DNA of 64,000 nucleotides, taken from positions 76,734,474-76,798,473 of the forward strand of contig CM051025.1 of NCBI GenBank assembly GCA_027627225.1, in the 5' to 3' direction. Under the pieces are notes generated by a model. That model ran no database searches. It was not told where the DNA came from and saw only the letters and a list, made by a program, of their open reading frames with translations. The stretch is from Congeria kusceri (lineage: Eukaryota; Mollusca; Bivalvia; Myida; Dreissenidae). Made by a program: the position numbers and the translations under genes. Shown piece after piece: positions 21,679 to 34,325 of the stretch. The stretch's first letter is position 1; each line of letters begins with the position of its first letter.

Positions 21679-23725
21679 GTACTTGCTATTATGTATACTT
21701 GTTATTTACATGCAAAAGTGTACATTCGATTACAATAATGACAAGTTTTTCTAAATATTCTATTTAACACCTGCATTTTTATTACTTTCAGATAGTGATT
21801 TTTTGCAATTAAATTTGACAGTGACATCATCTCAGCATGTTGCTTTTTTTATGCAAGTACCAGTTCTCGAACCTCTGAGGATATACCCTGGCCTGTGGAC
21901 TTGCAAAAGCGTTCTTAAAAACAACAGTATAGATCAATATTTCAATCTCTGATATACATTTGTATGCATTAATAGTGACACACATATTCTGTCTATTTTA
22001 GAAAATTGACACCATATTATGTTGCCACCCTGCTATTTACACTGTCATGGAGGCCTTAAAATAACTGACCTATTCTAGTCCCACAGCTAAAAATAATGAA
22101 CACATGATTATCAAGTGTCTTTCCAATCAGCCGATAGGTCAGCTCAAAGAGGAGTTTTTCTTTTAGAAAAATGCTTTTAATTTAAGAAATATGTATCCTT
22201 TTTTCCTATAGTTTCAGCCATCCCCAGATTGGGAATTAATGAATATTTATATAAAACTGGTGTTAGTTATCTGCATTGAGACAATTCTATCACGAAAATA
22301 TTGTTTTTGGTTTAAAAATTGCTAATTTTAGATTTTGTCACAGAAAATTCAGATTTTTAAAAGAAAATCCTAAAAATTGCTACATACTTTGTGAATACGC
22401 CAAGAATTTTGTAAACATTCTTTTTCAAACAGTATGCTGGTGTGTGGTAGTCTTATATAAAATGCTTCTAATGAATTATATCAAAATTGTAAGAATTGTT
22501 TGTATTTTCTTATCAAAATGAAGACTGAACCAAATGATAGGAAACATCTGACAAATTCATGGTTGCTAGGGTGCCTTCCTAGAATTGGTCAGTAACTAAG
22601 TGAATGGCTAATCTCTACCTAATCTGGCCTTTATTTATTTAGTAGGAAAGACCTTAAAGTTACGGATAAAAGTCTCACTGTTGTTGAAATTGTATTAATT
22701 TAGGGCATTTAAGCTCGTAAGTGGCCGAATATACAGGAGAAGATTCTACATTATTTGAAATGCATAAAAAGTCCATGAGTTTTTTTTTCAACTTGTTCAA
22801 CAAAACAAAATTGTAATAGTAAATACATGTTTTTGATGCATATTTCCGATAATTTTGCGACGATTGTACAGATTGTTTACCATAGCACCGGTACACATAA
22901 TCTGAAGATGTCAAACACACTTTGCTTACATGTAAATAGCGCACGAATGAAAGGTAAAAAAATAGGTGAGGTTCGAGAATAGTTTTCTACACAATAAAAC
23001 TTTATTTAATTGGCCTGTCGTGTAATTTTTTTCTAAGTATTCATCTTATTGGCACGGCTTATAATTAAGTTTGCACTAAATGGATTTATACATAAGAACG
23101 TTTAGCTATGCGGTTTATTGTAGATCAAGTCTTTCATTTTCTATTGATGCCAATAACGCAAAATAATTGTCGCATTTGTCATTTGTTGATGTGGATTTGT
23201 TCACCAGAAAGGCAGTATACCGGTCCTCCAATCTCATTAAAATCAGAAGCTACTATATAATACCCAGACCGGATTTGAAGAGTCAATCAAAATTGTTGCC
23301 TTTAAAATGTTGTGGTATAACTTTTTATGCATGAGAAAACCACCAATTGTGTGCACAAAATTAACATGAAGTACTGGTTGTCATTTCATCTGTATCTATT
23401 GTTTTCCTTATGAAAATTAACTGTAAATGATTTATTCCCTAGAATAAATGGGAAATGCACCTCTTAAAAAAAACTAATCCAAATTTTGCTGCGTAACAAG
23501 CTTTCAATTGTGGGGAGAGCATGCATAAGGATTCAAAGGTGAAGAGCAAGCATTAGGATTTGATTTGAATGAGATTGACTGGTCATTGTATCCATTTGAC
23601 CTCTCCAGATGTTCATGAATTTGCAAAAAAAATGAAATACAAACTAACCAATAATAAGGTGCTCAAACCAGTAATACCAGTTAAGAAGCATGTGCATGGC
23701 CTAGTAACAGGATTGGTGTGCAACT

Positions 23726-24116
23726 CAGGGCTTGCATTAATGGAAGTTTGTGAATAATTTACTCCCAGTTTTTGTCACAGGACTTCACAAACTGCAGCCA
23801 TGGAAGTCAATAATAATGCTTAAAACCTCCAATTTCCAACACTCGGAAGTGAGGACTTCCAACATTTATACCAATGTGCAAGCCCTGATTATAATTCAAA
23901 GTTTACCATAGGTCTGAAAAACAATAACATGAAGTGAAAAACATGACTTAAGTACAATAGCTATACTAAGAATAGTGATATGTGCAGTGAAAACTGTAAT
24001 GTACATATTTATGTCACGCAATACTGTCAAAACTTCCAAATATTATTAGCAAAACTTCCAAAATCAGACACCTGGAAGTTCAAACTTCCAGTTTTCAAAA
24101 GTTAATGAATGCCCTG
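23726..24116. mobile_element. 391-bp non-autonomous hAT-like element in IDH3A intron 1
   Basis: The left end CAGGGCTTGCATTAA and the inverse of the right end, CAGGGCATTCATTAA, match at 12 of 15 positions. GCAACT lies directly outside both ends (23720-23725 and 24117-24122), a 6-bp target duplication. An internal copy of the right terminus (TGCAAGCCCTG, 23877-23887) and many CTTCCA repeats lie inside. No coding frame. CAGGG ends point to the hAT superfamily, in which groups with 5- and 6-bp duplications have been named. Confidence 0.65.
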
Positions 24117-24477
24117 GCAACTTTCTCAGTGATAACAAATATGAGATTTTGTTTGTAAATTAACTAAAATTTCTGCCATTCAAATTGTGTATGAGAAATA
24201 AGATGGTACCATAAATGTAGTATATATGAAATTATTCAAATATAGATTGTTTGTATTACTGTCTATTGTTTGTCATTACATTCTCCACATCATGACTTGG
24301 AATTGGTGAAACGTTTTGAGAAACTTAATAGCAGTCAACATAACTATTGCAAATGTTGTTATTTAGGTATTCAGTTTTATTGAAATTTATTCTGTGGGGA
24401 GCAGAAATTCACTACAAACATACCTCTGCATCAACCCATGAAACATTATTATGTATGTGTTTGATATTTCATTGCAG

Positions 24478-24525
24478 AAGTCGGGCTCATTGATAGTTCC
24501 TGGAAGACAGTACAGTTCAGATGGA
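24478..24525 (+). CDS. IDH3A: IDH3A exon 2 (presequence and cleavage site)
   Basis: It is bounded by TTCATTGCAG and GGA|GTAAGT, with both junctions in phase 0. It encodes KSGSLIVPGRQYSSDG. RQYSS fits the R-x-Y-S motif cut by mitochondrial processing peptidase plus Icp55, placed just before the conserved VTMIPGDGIGPE start of the enzyme fold. A (TAG)n microsatellite starts 41 bases into the following intron. Confidence 0.8.
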
Positions 24526-24565
24526 GTAAGTAACAAAACACACTTCCACAGATGTAACTTATTTC

Positions 24566-24566
<1 letters not shown>

Positions 24567-24606
<40 letters not shown>
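24567..24606. repeat. (TAG)n microsatellite in IDH3A intron
   Basis: About 13 pure TAG/GTA triplets just downstream of the exon 2 donor. Confidence 0.95.
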
Positions 24607-25262
24607 AAAATTAAGGTGCTTTATGTTAATTCAGGTATCAGAAATACATTCAGTGATGTGTTCGTATAAGACGTGGTGAGCAAATGGTCTTCCACAGTCG
24701 ATCCTCACAAATGTCTTAAGCAAATCAGACGTACTTCAAATGCTTATTTTGTGTGGACTTAATCAGGAAAATATTTTTAATTTCACATTTGACTCAATTC
24801 ATAAAATCATGTCCATTTTTCACATATATATCATAAATGTATTGTTCAGTTTAGTATCTCATTAAATTGTAAACTTATGTCATCAATTTCAGCATAAGCT
24901 CACGTTCAGTGGCTCCTGGCTAGCAGCGTTTGGTTGTAGTCAGTTAACTGATTTTGTAATGTACAATATTTACATACTTGTGTATGATATATTATCAGAC
25001 AACTGAAATATTTCACACCGGTTAGTGTAGCTTTATACACTGTTAATTATTCACATAGTACACCATAATGTGACAGGCCTTATTTTACGCCATTTTGGGT
25101 CTAAAATTCGGCCCCATTCCCCTAATGAGAAAGTGTATATCTTTCCCCTATTTAAACATAAGCATTCCCCTAAGAATTTTTACTTTATGTAGAAAAAAAA
25201 TTGACCAAAATTGGACAAAAATTTGCCAAGATAGAGGAATTTTCGCGAACTATGTCACTTTT

Positions 25263-27236
25263 TTATGCCCCCACTTTAGAGAGGGGGCATATAGATTTGC
25301 CCTTGTCCGTCCGTCCGTCGGATTTTTGTGTCGCATATTTATAAGCATATTCATCTGCACCTGGGCTTGTGCACCTGGGTATTTTGGTGCATTTTTTTCC
25401 GACATCAGCTGAGACATGGCCATTTTAGCAAAAAAAGACATTTTTGGACTTGTGTCGCGCGTAACTCAATAAGTATTACTGCTGCAGTGGTGAAACTTTA
25501 TAAACATATTAATCAGCATGTGAACTTGTGCACCTGGGTATTTTGGTGCATTTTTTCCAGGGATGGCATAAAACCCGGGTTTTATAGTATTGACCGGCCC
25601 AGGCGGGTAATACTGGGAAAAACCGGGTTTTACAGGATTTTACTGGGCAATAGTGGGGAAAAAAATATATTGTACAACTATGTTTACATTACATACTAAT
25701 AATGAATTTTTACATATGAACACATATCTAATAATAATTATATAATGTAAGTTACACTGTTTATTTCTATTTCATGTGGAAACATATTGATAATTTATTT
25801 TCTTTTTCACAAAATTTAAGTTGGATTTTTTGGTCACTTTCCTTATATTTTTCTCTGTATATAGTTGCATAAAGTAACACAATTATTTTTATGGAAGAAA
25901 AAAAGGAAATGAATGCAAAGAGAAAATTGACAATTCTAACATATTATTGTGTTACAAAATATGTTAGTTGATGTCATGTTGCATTAATACCCTCTTGCAG
26001 CCCCGTGCTGTACATCAAATTAATGACACTTTGTGATATAATTTATGACCCATTCACGATACGTACACCTTATTAAAGAAACACAAACATTGGCTGAATT
26101 GACAGATCTATGCAAGTGGGGCCAGGCAAAGGCCCATGTCAATTAGGGGCCTTTTCCAAACCATGAAAACATGCATTGATTGGCACCTTTAAGTGACTGA
26201 TTCCAGCTGTTAATTCTGCATCAGTATAAAAATAATTATTCTTTATTGCTTCATCATTAACAATCCTGCTTTTAAAGTGACAAAATGAAAGTAAGTAATG
26301 AAAATAGAAGATAAAAAGTGATTTGTCCAGTAATCCCCGGTATTGCCCAATATCAGATTATAATAATATTGAAAGGCTTGCATTATTATCCAGAAACGGC
26401 CTCCCTAACTTTTATTGTTAACAAAAAAGAACAGTTCAGTGCAAGAAATAAAGAAGGATGAATAAGTGTAGACATATTTCAATATCAAGCGGAATCATTT
26501 CATAAACAAAATAGAAAATATTTCATGATAAGCGTTGCCATCGAAAAATGAATGAATAAACCAGTGGATATGTGCCCGCACTTAAAAAATACTATAACTA
26601 TATATGCATATATTGGATCTGCAAAACTAAACAAGTCATTTTCTTAATGACATAAGTTAACAGAGCATTTAGATTTATAAAAACAATTAAAACTGCATAT
26701 TAACTGAAGAAAAAATAGTATTGCCCAGTATTGACCAGTATTGCCCACTTTCAGAGTACCGGTATTGACCAGGGCGGGAAAAATGGGTAAAACCCGCCGG
26801 GAAAACCCGGGTGTGGATTATTCGTGCCAACCCTGATTTTTTCCGACATCAGCGAAGTTATGGACCTTTTTTGGAGAGAAAAAATGACATTCTGGACTTG
26901 TGTCACGCATAACTCAAAAAGTGTTACTGCTTTATTGATGAAACTGTATAAACATATTAATCAGCATGTGAACTTGTGCACCTGAATATTTTGGTGCATT
27001 GTTTCCGACATCAGCGGAGTTATGGCCCTTTTTTTAGGAAAAAAAAGACATTTTTGGACTTGTGTTGCGCGTAACACTAAAAGTATTAATGCTAGAGTGA
27101 TGAAACTTTATAGATATATTAATCAGCATGTGAACTTGTGCACTTGGATATTTGGTGCTTTTTTTTCAGATATCAGAGGAGTTTGTGACAACCAGCGAAA
27201 TATGGGGGCATTCGTGTCCTATGGACACATGTCTAG
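25263..27236. mobile_element. HINE-like element, interrupted by a hAT element
   Basis: The 5' end is TTATGCCCCCAC followed by CGTCCGTCCGTCGG. The core is tandem units of about 130-165 bp around GACATCAGC..GTTATGG..GGACTTGTGTCGCGCGTAAC. Near the 3' end TGGGGGCAT is the inverse of the start, followed by a perfect hairpin, GTGTCC-TAT-GGACAC, and a CTAG end. Subterminal inverted repeats, a 3' hairpin and a satellite core are the reported features of Helentron-associated HINE elements. It lies in IDH3A intron 2 and is split by a hAT element at 25558-26835. Confidence 0.7.
25558..26835. mobile_element. 1.28-kb non-autonomous hAT element with perfect 8-bp target duplication
   Basis: It starts CAGGGATGGCA and ends TGCCAACCCTG, the inverse with one mismatch. 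ATTTTTTC is present directly on both sides (25550-25557 and 26836-26843), the 8-bp duplication expected for hAT. Subterminal AAAACCCGGGTTTTA and ACTGGG repeats mirror each other at both ends. No transposase frame is visible. Removing it restores a satellite unit of the surrounding element. Confidence 0.92.
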
Positions 27237-27473
27237 AAACCCAATTGGATGCATTAAAGAAATGTATTACATAACAACTTATGTATGTTTATAATGCATA
27301 GCAGATGTTTAATAATAATCTATAATGTATATTAATGATTTTACAAATTCCCGAAAATTCCCCTTTGAGCGTTAAATTCCCTCTTGAAAGGACTCGCCAC
27401 CTTCCCCTAAAACCCCACAAAAGAACTGAGTAATTTTGTTATGTTACATTTGTTAATGTGAGTCATTTTACAG

Positions 27474-27557
27474 CGTCGGCTGGTCACAATGATTCCTGGA
27501 GATGGAATTGGTCCTGAAATCTCGGCTGCAGTGCAGAAAATCTTTACAGCCTCAGGG
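27474..27557 (+). CDS. IDH3A: IDH3A exon 3 (start of the mature fold)
   Basis: The acceptor is TCATTTTACAG and the donor GGG|GTAGGT; 28 codons, phase 0 at both ends. It encodes VTMIPGDGIGPEISAAVQKI, the first strand and glycine-rich turn of the isocitrate/isopropylmalate dehydrogenase fold that lies at the NAD site. Confidence 0.95.
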
Positions 27558-27852
27558 GTAGGTTACGGAGCTTTGCTTCATTACTTGACAATTATCTTAA
27601 ACTCAATTATGTTCTGTTTTGTTCTTATAATGCATAGTTAAGTTTTCATTCTAGGATGAGCCTTTTTAGGACACCCCCACATTTCCAAAAAAAGGAGAAA
27701 AAAACAACTTTTGACCACAATTGTTGCAAAGCAAATGATGCCAGTTGCCTATGCATTGCATAAGAAAAATCAGTCAAGAATGAAAACTGGTAATTACTAA
27801 ATCTGTTGTGATTTATTTTCCTGATAGTATAATAGTTTTGACAAATTGATAG

Positions 27853-28025
27853 GCCCCAGTAGACTGGGAGGAAGTCGATGTTACACCAGTGAAAGGTGCC
27901 GATGGCAATTTCCACCTACCAAAGAAGGTTTTCGACTCAATGGCAATAACAAAAGTTGGACTAAAAGGACCCCTCGCTACACCTGTGGGCAAAGGTCATC
28001 GTTCTTTGAATCTTGCCCTGAGAAA
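27853..28025 (+). CDS. IDH3A: IDH3A exon 4 (substrate loop)
   Basis: It follows an AG acceptor (AATTGATAG) and ends AGAAA|GTGAGT, leaving phase 2. It encodes APVDWEEVDVTP and then GPLATPVGKGHRSLNLALRK. The GHRSLN serine and the RK arginine belong to the isocitrate-binding loop of the family. This loop is closer to the yeast IDH2 form (ATPIGKGHRSLN) than to the mammalian alpha form. Confidence 0.95.
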
Positions 28026-28480
28026 GTGAGTGTCTGTAAGAACCGTTATTTGTTTAACCGCTATTTGTTAAATAAGACACTTGATTTGGTTTCTAGTATC
28101 CAACAGGTGTCTTAGTCTCTAACATAGGAATGATCTTAGTTATTGTATGTCCATTTTTATGTACATACATTGTATACATAATCAATATTTGCTTATAATT
28201 AGAGAATTTATCAACATAAGAATGTTGAATAACTTGTGTAATTTAACACACATGCACAATTAAGGATTCAATGTAATTGTTGTTAATTTCTATTGCAAAG
28301 AGATAAGTTATTAAAATGAATTAATTACCTGGTAATGATTTAAACATCAATTCATTTAGTAATATTTTACAAACTAGAAAATCCATATTATCTGTATTCA
28401 TTTTATAAAGAACAAAATACACATGACTAGTTGTGGACCTGAGGACTTTAGATGTAAGTTTATTATTTTTATACTTCCAG

Positions 28481-28610
28481 AGCATTTAATCTGTACGCAA
28501 ATGTCCGACCGTGCAAATCAATTGAAGGATTCCAAACACCATATGAAGATGTAGACCTGGTTACAATCAGAGAAAATACTGAAGGGGAATACAGTGGCAT
28601 TGAACACACT
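28481..28610 (+). CDS. IDH3A: IDH3A exon 5 (catalytic tyrosine)
   Basis: The acceptor is TATACTTCCAG and the donor ACACT|GTAAGT. It completes the split lysine and reads [17 protein letters not shown], then [15 protein letters not shown]. The GEYSG tyrosine corresponds to human alpha Tyr126. The arginine of NVRPC binds substrate. Confidence 0.97.
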
Positions 28611-28962
28611 GTAAGTTACTGTATACATGTATATGCACTAACAGTAGGGATCACTCGAAACAAACATATTTCGCGATTCAAGAAGTTTGGGCAATTGAGT
28701 TAGTGGAAAGTCACCACCGAGTAGACCTATGAACTGTGCAAAATCTCACGGAGTAATTACTCAGCATCACTCCCCATCAGCTGCCAAGTGCCCATGCAAT
28801 GGAAGTGACTGCGTAATTTTGTATGGACATCAGCTACCTCTCTGCACAGCTGCACATAGATACGCTGAGTAATTAAGCAAATCTAATATTCTGACTCTGC
28901 AATGTCAAATAAAACATTTGTTGCGCTTGTAGTGTGCATTGTGATAGTTAATTATGTATTAT

Positions 28963-29165
28963 GAGGTCGCGGTAGCGTAGTGGTTATGGTGTTTGCCTAG
29001 CAATAGGGAGGTTCTGGGTTCGATCCCAACTCTGGGAGCATTCTCAAGATCTCCCCCAAAGATAAGAAGTACTGGTTCTACCCAGGAAACGGACTTGAGA
29101 GTGCCTCAGTAAGCCTTAGGCTTGTGATGCAATCGAGCTAAAATAAATAGGTTTAAACAAAAAAA
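28963..29165 (+). mobile_element. tRNA-derived SINE in IDH3A intron 5
   Basis: The head has a box-A-like TAGCGTAGTGGTTATGG and a box-B GGTTCGATCCC, spaced as in a tRNA (28972-29024). A tRNA-unrelated body follows (CAGTAAGCCTTAGGCTTGTG), then an A-rich tail, AAATAAATAGG. The tRNA arms are imperfect, so it is a SINE rather than a tRNA gene. No clear target duplication. Confidence 0.75.
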
Positions 29166-29267
29166 CTAATTCTGTGTTATATAACCCTTTAAAAAAACTA
29201 TGCTTAGTTTCATAATTAATGTTATATTGCATATAAATGTTAATTCTTCTTTCATTGTTGTTTTCAG

Positions 29268-29401
29268 ATTGTTGATGGTGTAGTACAGAGTATTAAGCTG
29301 ATCACTGAACAAGCTTCAATGAGAGTGGCTGAGTATGCATTCAAATATGCCAGAGATAACAACAGGTCCACTGTCACTGCTGTACACAAGGCCAACATTA
29401 T
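29268..29401 (+). CDS. IDH3A: IDH3A exon 6
   Basis: The acceptor is TTGTTTTCAG and the donor ATTAT|GTATGT, leaving phase 2. It encodes [17 protein letters not shown], with the lysine equivalent to catalytic human Lys142, and then [12 protein letters not shown]. Confidence 0.97.
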
Positions 29402-30059
29402 GTATGTACCAGTGAATTTTATTATAAATTGGCATAGTTGTATGCTAAATATGTTTGTCATCGATTAATGAGATTTTACTTCCTAAGATCATTCATAGCT
29501 TCAGAAGTTCACTTGGAAATGGTAATATGCACAAGTTCATCGTATGATCATAGACATACACAAAGTCTCACAAGGAAATGCAATGGTTACAATTGTATGT
29601 AAGTTAATACAGGTAATTCAAGAAAAATAACGATTCTATGGAATTATTTCATCATATTGAAAATGTAAAGGTTTTGTTTGGTCTTATTGCTGAGCTGAAT
29701 GAAATTTTTGCAAATATTGCCCTTAACCTTTAAGTTAAACATTTTTGGATATCGCCTTTTACAGGTAATACATTTAAGAACAGTCCTTTTCTTACAAAAA
29801 TGAAATAAAATACTGGTTTTTAATAGCCTGTTTGTTATATAGCAAGAGGACAATCTCAGAATGATGCCAAATAGATCAGTGTGTATACCTCTGATGTTTG
29901 TTCATTATATTCCTTCACATTATTTGTGGTTCATTGTTTTCCAAATTTTTTCATTTTTATGTCATATTTTGCCCCGTATATAAGGACATAAACCAATTCC
30001 CTGACTTGGGAAACAATATAAGATATGGCAATATGTCAATATTTGTTGCATTTTTATAG

Positions 30060-30162
30060 GCGAATGTCAGACGGTCTGTTCCTGAAATGCTGTCGACACG
30101 TGGCAGAGAATAATAAGGACATAAAGTTCAGGGAGATGTACCTAGATACAGTTTGCCTCAAT
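30060..30162 (+). CDS. IDH3A: IDH3A exon 7
   Basis: The acceptor is TTTTTATAG and the donor CAAT|GTAAGT; it completes the split methionine and ends in phase 0. It encodes [16 protein letters not shown] and then [11 protein letters not shown]. The YLD aspartate corresponds to human Asp206 at the metal site. Confidence 0.97.
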
Positions 30163-30667
30163 GTAAGTTTTTGTCTTACAATGTTTGAAATACTATTACA
30201 GAGGACATGTTTTTGTGTTTAGAACTTTTAGAATTAGTCTTGGGTTGAATTACTTTGCTAATAATTACAAAATATATCTTTAAGACTATACAGTCCTTTA
30301 GCTTTTATTTTTTAAGCATATTTTCCATGCTGCACATTTTATTTGCAAGAAAATATTATTGGCATAATTATGTGAACATTGTATATCTGATTACAGTTAG
30401 GAAACGTTTTGGTTGCTTTGAAGAACACACTGAATTGGCTTGGATGAAAAATATTTCATAAAATACGAACTTACATCTTGCATACTATAATGAAATTGAT
30501 GCTTATGTATAATAAACATGTAATCAGATGAAGATATTACTGTCACCTGTGAAGTGTTTATCTAAATTCACTTACAACTTTCGTAGACATCAAGTGATCA
30601 TGCTAATTGTCCACAATTTTAAAAAAGTCAATTGTCCTATTTACAGCTTGATACAACTGTGAATTAA

Positions 30668-31440
30668 TTATGCCCACCCATAGAAGTTGGCGGGATATAT
30701 TAGTTTGCAAAGTTCGGTCGGTTGGTCTGTCTGTCGGTAGACCACTTTCGTTTCCGCTCTCAAAGTCAAACAGTTTTTATCCGATCTCCTCCAAACTTCA
30801 TGAAAATGTTAATTTGCATAATATCTCAGCCAAGTGTGATAGTCAGCCAAATTGTCTCAGGATTTCTGGAGTTATTGCCTTTGAATTATCTGTAAGTCCA
30901 ACAGTTTTCATTCAATCTTCGGCAAACTTGGTAAAAATGTTTGTGGGCATAATATCTCAGCCATGTTTGATAATCAGACAAATGGCCCCAAGAATTGTGC
31001 AGTAATTGCCCATGAATTATCTAAAATAGGCCTATTTGTCATTTCCGTTCCCTAAGTCCAACAATTTTCATTCAATCTTCAACAGACATCATGAAAATCT
31101 TTGTGGGCTTAACTTCTCGCGCAAGTTCGATAGTCAACCAAATCCTCCCAGTAACTGTGGCCCTTAAATTATCTAAAAACTAGCCTTTTTAGCTGTTTCC
31201 GCTCTCAAAGTCCAACAGTTTTCACAGCTGATGAAAATGTTTGAGGCTATAATATCTGCCAAGTTCGATGATCGACCAAATTGCCCCAGGAACTGCAGAG
31301 TTACGACCCTTGATTCATCTTAAATTGGCCTTTTTAACAGTTTCGGATTCCTATGTCCAACAGTTTTCATCCGATCTTCACCAATCTTCACCAGTCTTCA
31401 TTGATATTTTATTTCAAGATAGGGGGCATAACTGTTTTAC
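30668..31440. mobile_element. HINE-like element with satellite core in IDH3A intron 7
   Basis: The start TTATGCCCACCCATAG is followed by GGTCGGTTGGTCTGTCTGTC. The core is about five diverged tandem units (AAGTCCAACAGTTTTCAT ... ATAATATCTCAGCCAAG). The end AGGGGGCATAAC is the inverse of the start. It lies about 95 bp before exon 8. No coding capacity. Confidence 0.6.
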
Positions 31441-31480
31441 AAAAAGCTCTTTTTATATCTTAAGTACAAGTTATATCTGA

Positions 31481-31624
<144 letters not shown>

Positions 31625-32011
31625 TAAGGGTTTTATGTCAAACACTGTAACTAAGCTCTAGTCTCTAAGTTAATGTCTTTATTGGTAGATAATGATAATG
31701 TTCAATCTTGAAATACCATTGATTTGCTAATGTGTATGTGCTCTTTCAAAATAGCATTTAAGGCCTGACTGTACAAGAAAGTTTTCAATTACAATAAAAA
31801 ATATGTAATGTTTTTTGTTTGTTTTATTTATGTTTAGTAAGTTTTGTCAAATGATATTAAAATAAGAAATTGATGAATAAAAAACATCAGATTTAACTAA
31901 AAAAGTTTTTCAGAAACAAGTTAAACAGTAAATCGTTAATAGTTCAGTCAGTGGAGTTCATAAGAAACAAACAGTAAATGTTCTATAGTTCAGACATTTG
32001 AGTGAATGTGA

Positions 32012-32137
<126 letters not shown>

Positions 32138-33105
32138 TAACTTCATAACTTATCATATATCCTATTAAAAGCAAAATTACCCATCAGTCTTCTTTGCTTA
32201 TGGTTATAAGCCCTTAGCGTTCAAGGTACAATATTCTTAATTTTATCCATTTAATTCTTTGTATTTGTAAAAAATTTATATGTTATTTAGTAAGTTATCA
32301 GATTTGTTGAGTGCCCATCACCATACAGTAAGTAAATTCCAGTTTGCTTCCCTTTATTTGTATTAGTTCATTGCACATATGGGTGATATTCTTGATTGAT
32401 TATTAAAGTCATTTTAATTGCACATAATTTATGTACTTTGGTTATTAATCAGATATGTGTAACAAATATGAACAATAAGTTAGCAAATTTTAGCTGTTCA
32501 GGTGCCAGCAAGCAAGAGTTGCTTCCTTTTAATTGTAAATATTGTAGTACAAGTGATATTGTGATTTGATTTGCTTCTAGTTTTAAGAAGTGTTTATATC
32601 AATGTTGGGCATATTGGTGTCTGTCATATTCTATTTCATGAGTAATTCTGTAGTATTTCTACAGTGCTTTAATGTATTAACTGCAGATTCATTTTTATGA
32701 GAACTACTTAATAATCCTTAATAATTCACTGTGGGTCACAAGTTTTTTTATTATATGCTTTTCAGTGAAATATCGAATTTTATTGGTAAAATAAAATTTT
32801 ATATTTTCACTGTTGGAGTAGTGGAAAAATAAGATTTTATATTTTCACTGCATTGAAAATATAACATAAAACGGGCTATTTGCCATAAATAGCATCGATC
32901 TACAAGTAGTGGTTTACAACCCTTGGCAAATTTATATACATGTACAGTATGTACATGCATGTGTTTACATAAAACAGATGATAAAATACAACAAAATTAT
33001 AATTAAGTGACAACGACTCATAATACACGAACTTGTGACGTTTAAGATTATCTGGTGCAATTTTATTTATTTTTTGTCCAAAAGCATAAAATAAAAAGAA
33101 AATTT

Positions 33106-33211
33106 GTTGATTTCGGTGTAAGATCGTATTTTATTTCACTCGTGATCATAGAAAAAATATATTTTCTATGAACGCTTGTGAAATAAAATACGATCTTACA
33201 CCGAAATCAAC
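33106..33211. repeat. Perfect 34-bp-arm hairpin
   Basis: GTTGATTTCGGTGTAAGATC and 14 more bases (33106-33139) are exactly reverse-complemented at 33178-33211. Inside, CATAGAAAA and TTTTCTATG form a second stem. It looks like a foldback MITE. Confidence 0.9.
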
Positions 33212-33457
33212 TAATATCCTCTATATATTAATGTTTGAATGCACAAACGTTTACATTTTACAGTCATCTAAATAAGCCGTTTTGCTAAACAAGCCCGAAG
33301 TCATATACTATTACTTGTGAGCAAGAAAATGTTACTTGCCTGCCTATATGAAACTGAGAATCTGGGCAAGCCCGGTTCAAAATTTGTCAGTGCAAGGCTT
33401 GTGTTTTATTTTAACCACTGCTTTTATCTGATTTTAAGATAGGGATCTGATACAGCT

Positions 33458-33761
33458 CTGGCTCTGTGTTCATAAAACGAGTTGAGTCTGATTTTCAGGT
33501 TCTTGACGAACTTGAGCCAGGTATTTCAGGATCAGGCCCAACAATGGTGTTCACTAAAAATCTGGATCAGTTGTAATTTTGGGTCAAAAATATACTATAT
33601 ATATGTTTATGAACTCCTCTCAGTATATGTTTTCTAATTTGATATGAAGATTTTAATTAAAATTTAACAAAAATCGTGTTAATTTTACTTGAGATAGAAG
33701 ATTAAGATCAGCTAAGATTGATCTTGATCCTGCTGTTAATCCTTTGTGGACACAGAACCAG
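33458..33761. mobile_element. 304-bp TIR MITE
   Basis: The left end CTGGCTCTGTGTTCATAAA and the inverse of the right end, CTGGTTCTGTGTCCACAAA, are nearly identical. A second, damaged copy at about 56042-56160 continues beyond a MITE inserted at 56183. No coding. Confidence 0.6.
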
Positions 33762-34063
33762 AAATACAGAATCTGTTCTAACTTGTTTAATGGTCAGTCC
33801 AAACAATAAAGTCCCTGTCGGTGTTCATAGAGTTGCTTAATGAATGTTAAATACTAAACAAGCCATAAGGAAAGACATGACTGCATCCAATTTGTGAAAA
33901 AACAGGTGCATAGAAACACGCTTACCCAATTCTCTCTAATGTGGATGCTCAGATGCCACTGTCATTTAATAAAGTGAAATTGAAAGTTTGAAGACCAGTT
34001 GCCTCCCTTGCAGCAGATTTCTATCTTTGGTAATAATTAATCACAAGCCATGAGAGATATATA

Positions 34064-34325
34064 TGAGGCATGTCGTGGAAATACCGGGCTAAATGCATGT
34101 GCGTAAAGTGTCATCCGGATCAGCCTGTGCAGTCCGTACAGGCTAATCCAGGACGACACTTTCCGCTTTTATGGTATTTTCTGTTTCAAGGAAGTCTCTT
34201 CTAAACATAAATCCACTGTAGACAGAAAGTGCTGTCCTGGATTAGCCTGTGCGGACTGCACAGGCTGATCCGGGATGACACTTTACGAACATGCATTAAA
34301 CCCAGTTTTCCCACAACATGCCTCA
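34064..34325. mobile_element. Palindromic TGAGGC MITE, copy 1
   Basis: The ends TGAGGCATGTCGTGG and CCACAACATGCCTCA are inverted, and almost the whole unit folds back. Inner inverted motifs such as CAGCCTGTGCAGTCC and AGCCTGTGCGGACTGCACAG add secondary stems. It is flanked by TA. The unit is about 265 bp. Confidence 0.9.

Noticed and set aside
23569..23757. 62-codon plus frame in IDH3A intron 1
   Set aside because: It runs into the CAGGGC end of a MITE and has no recognisable domain.
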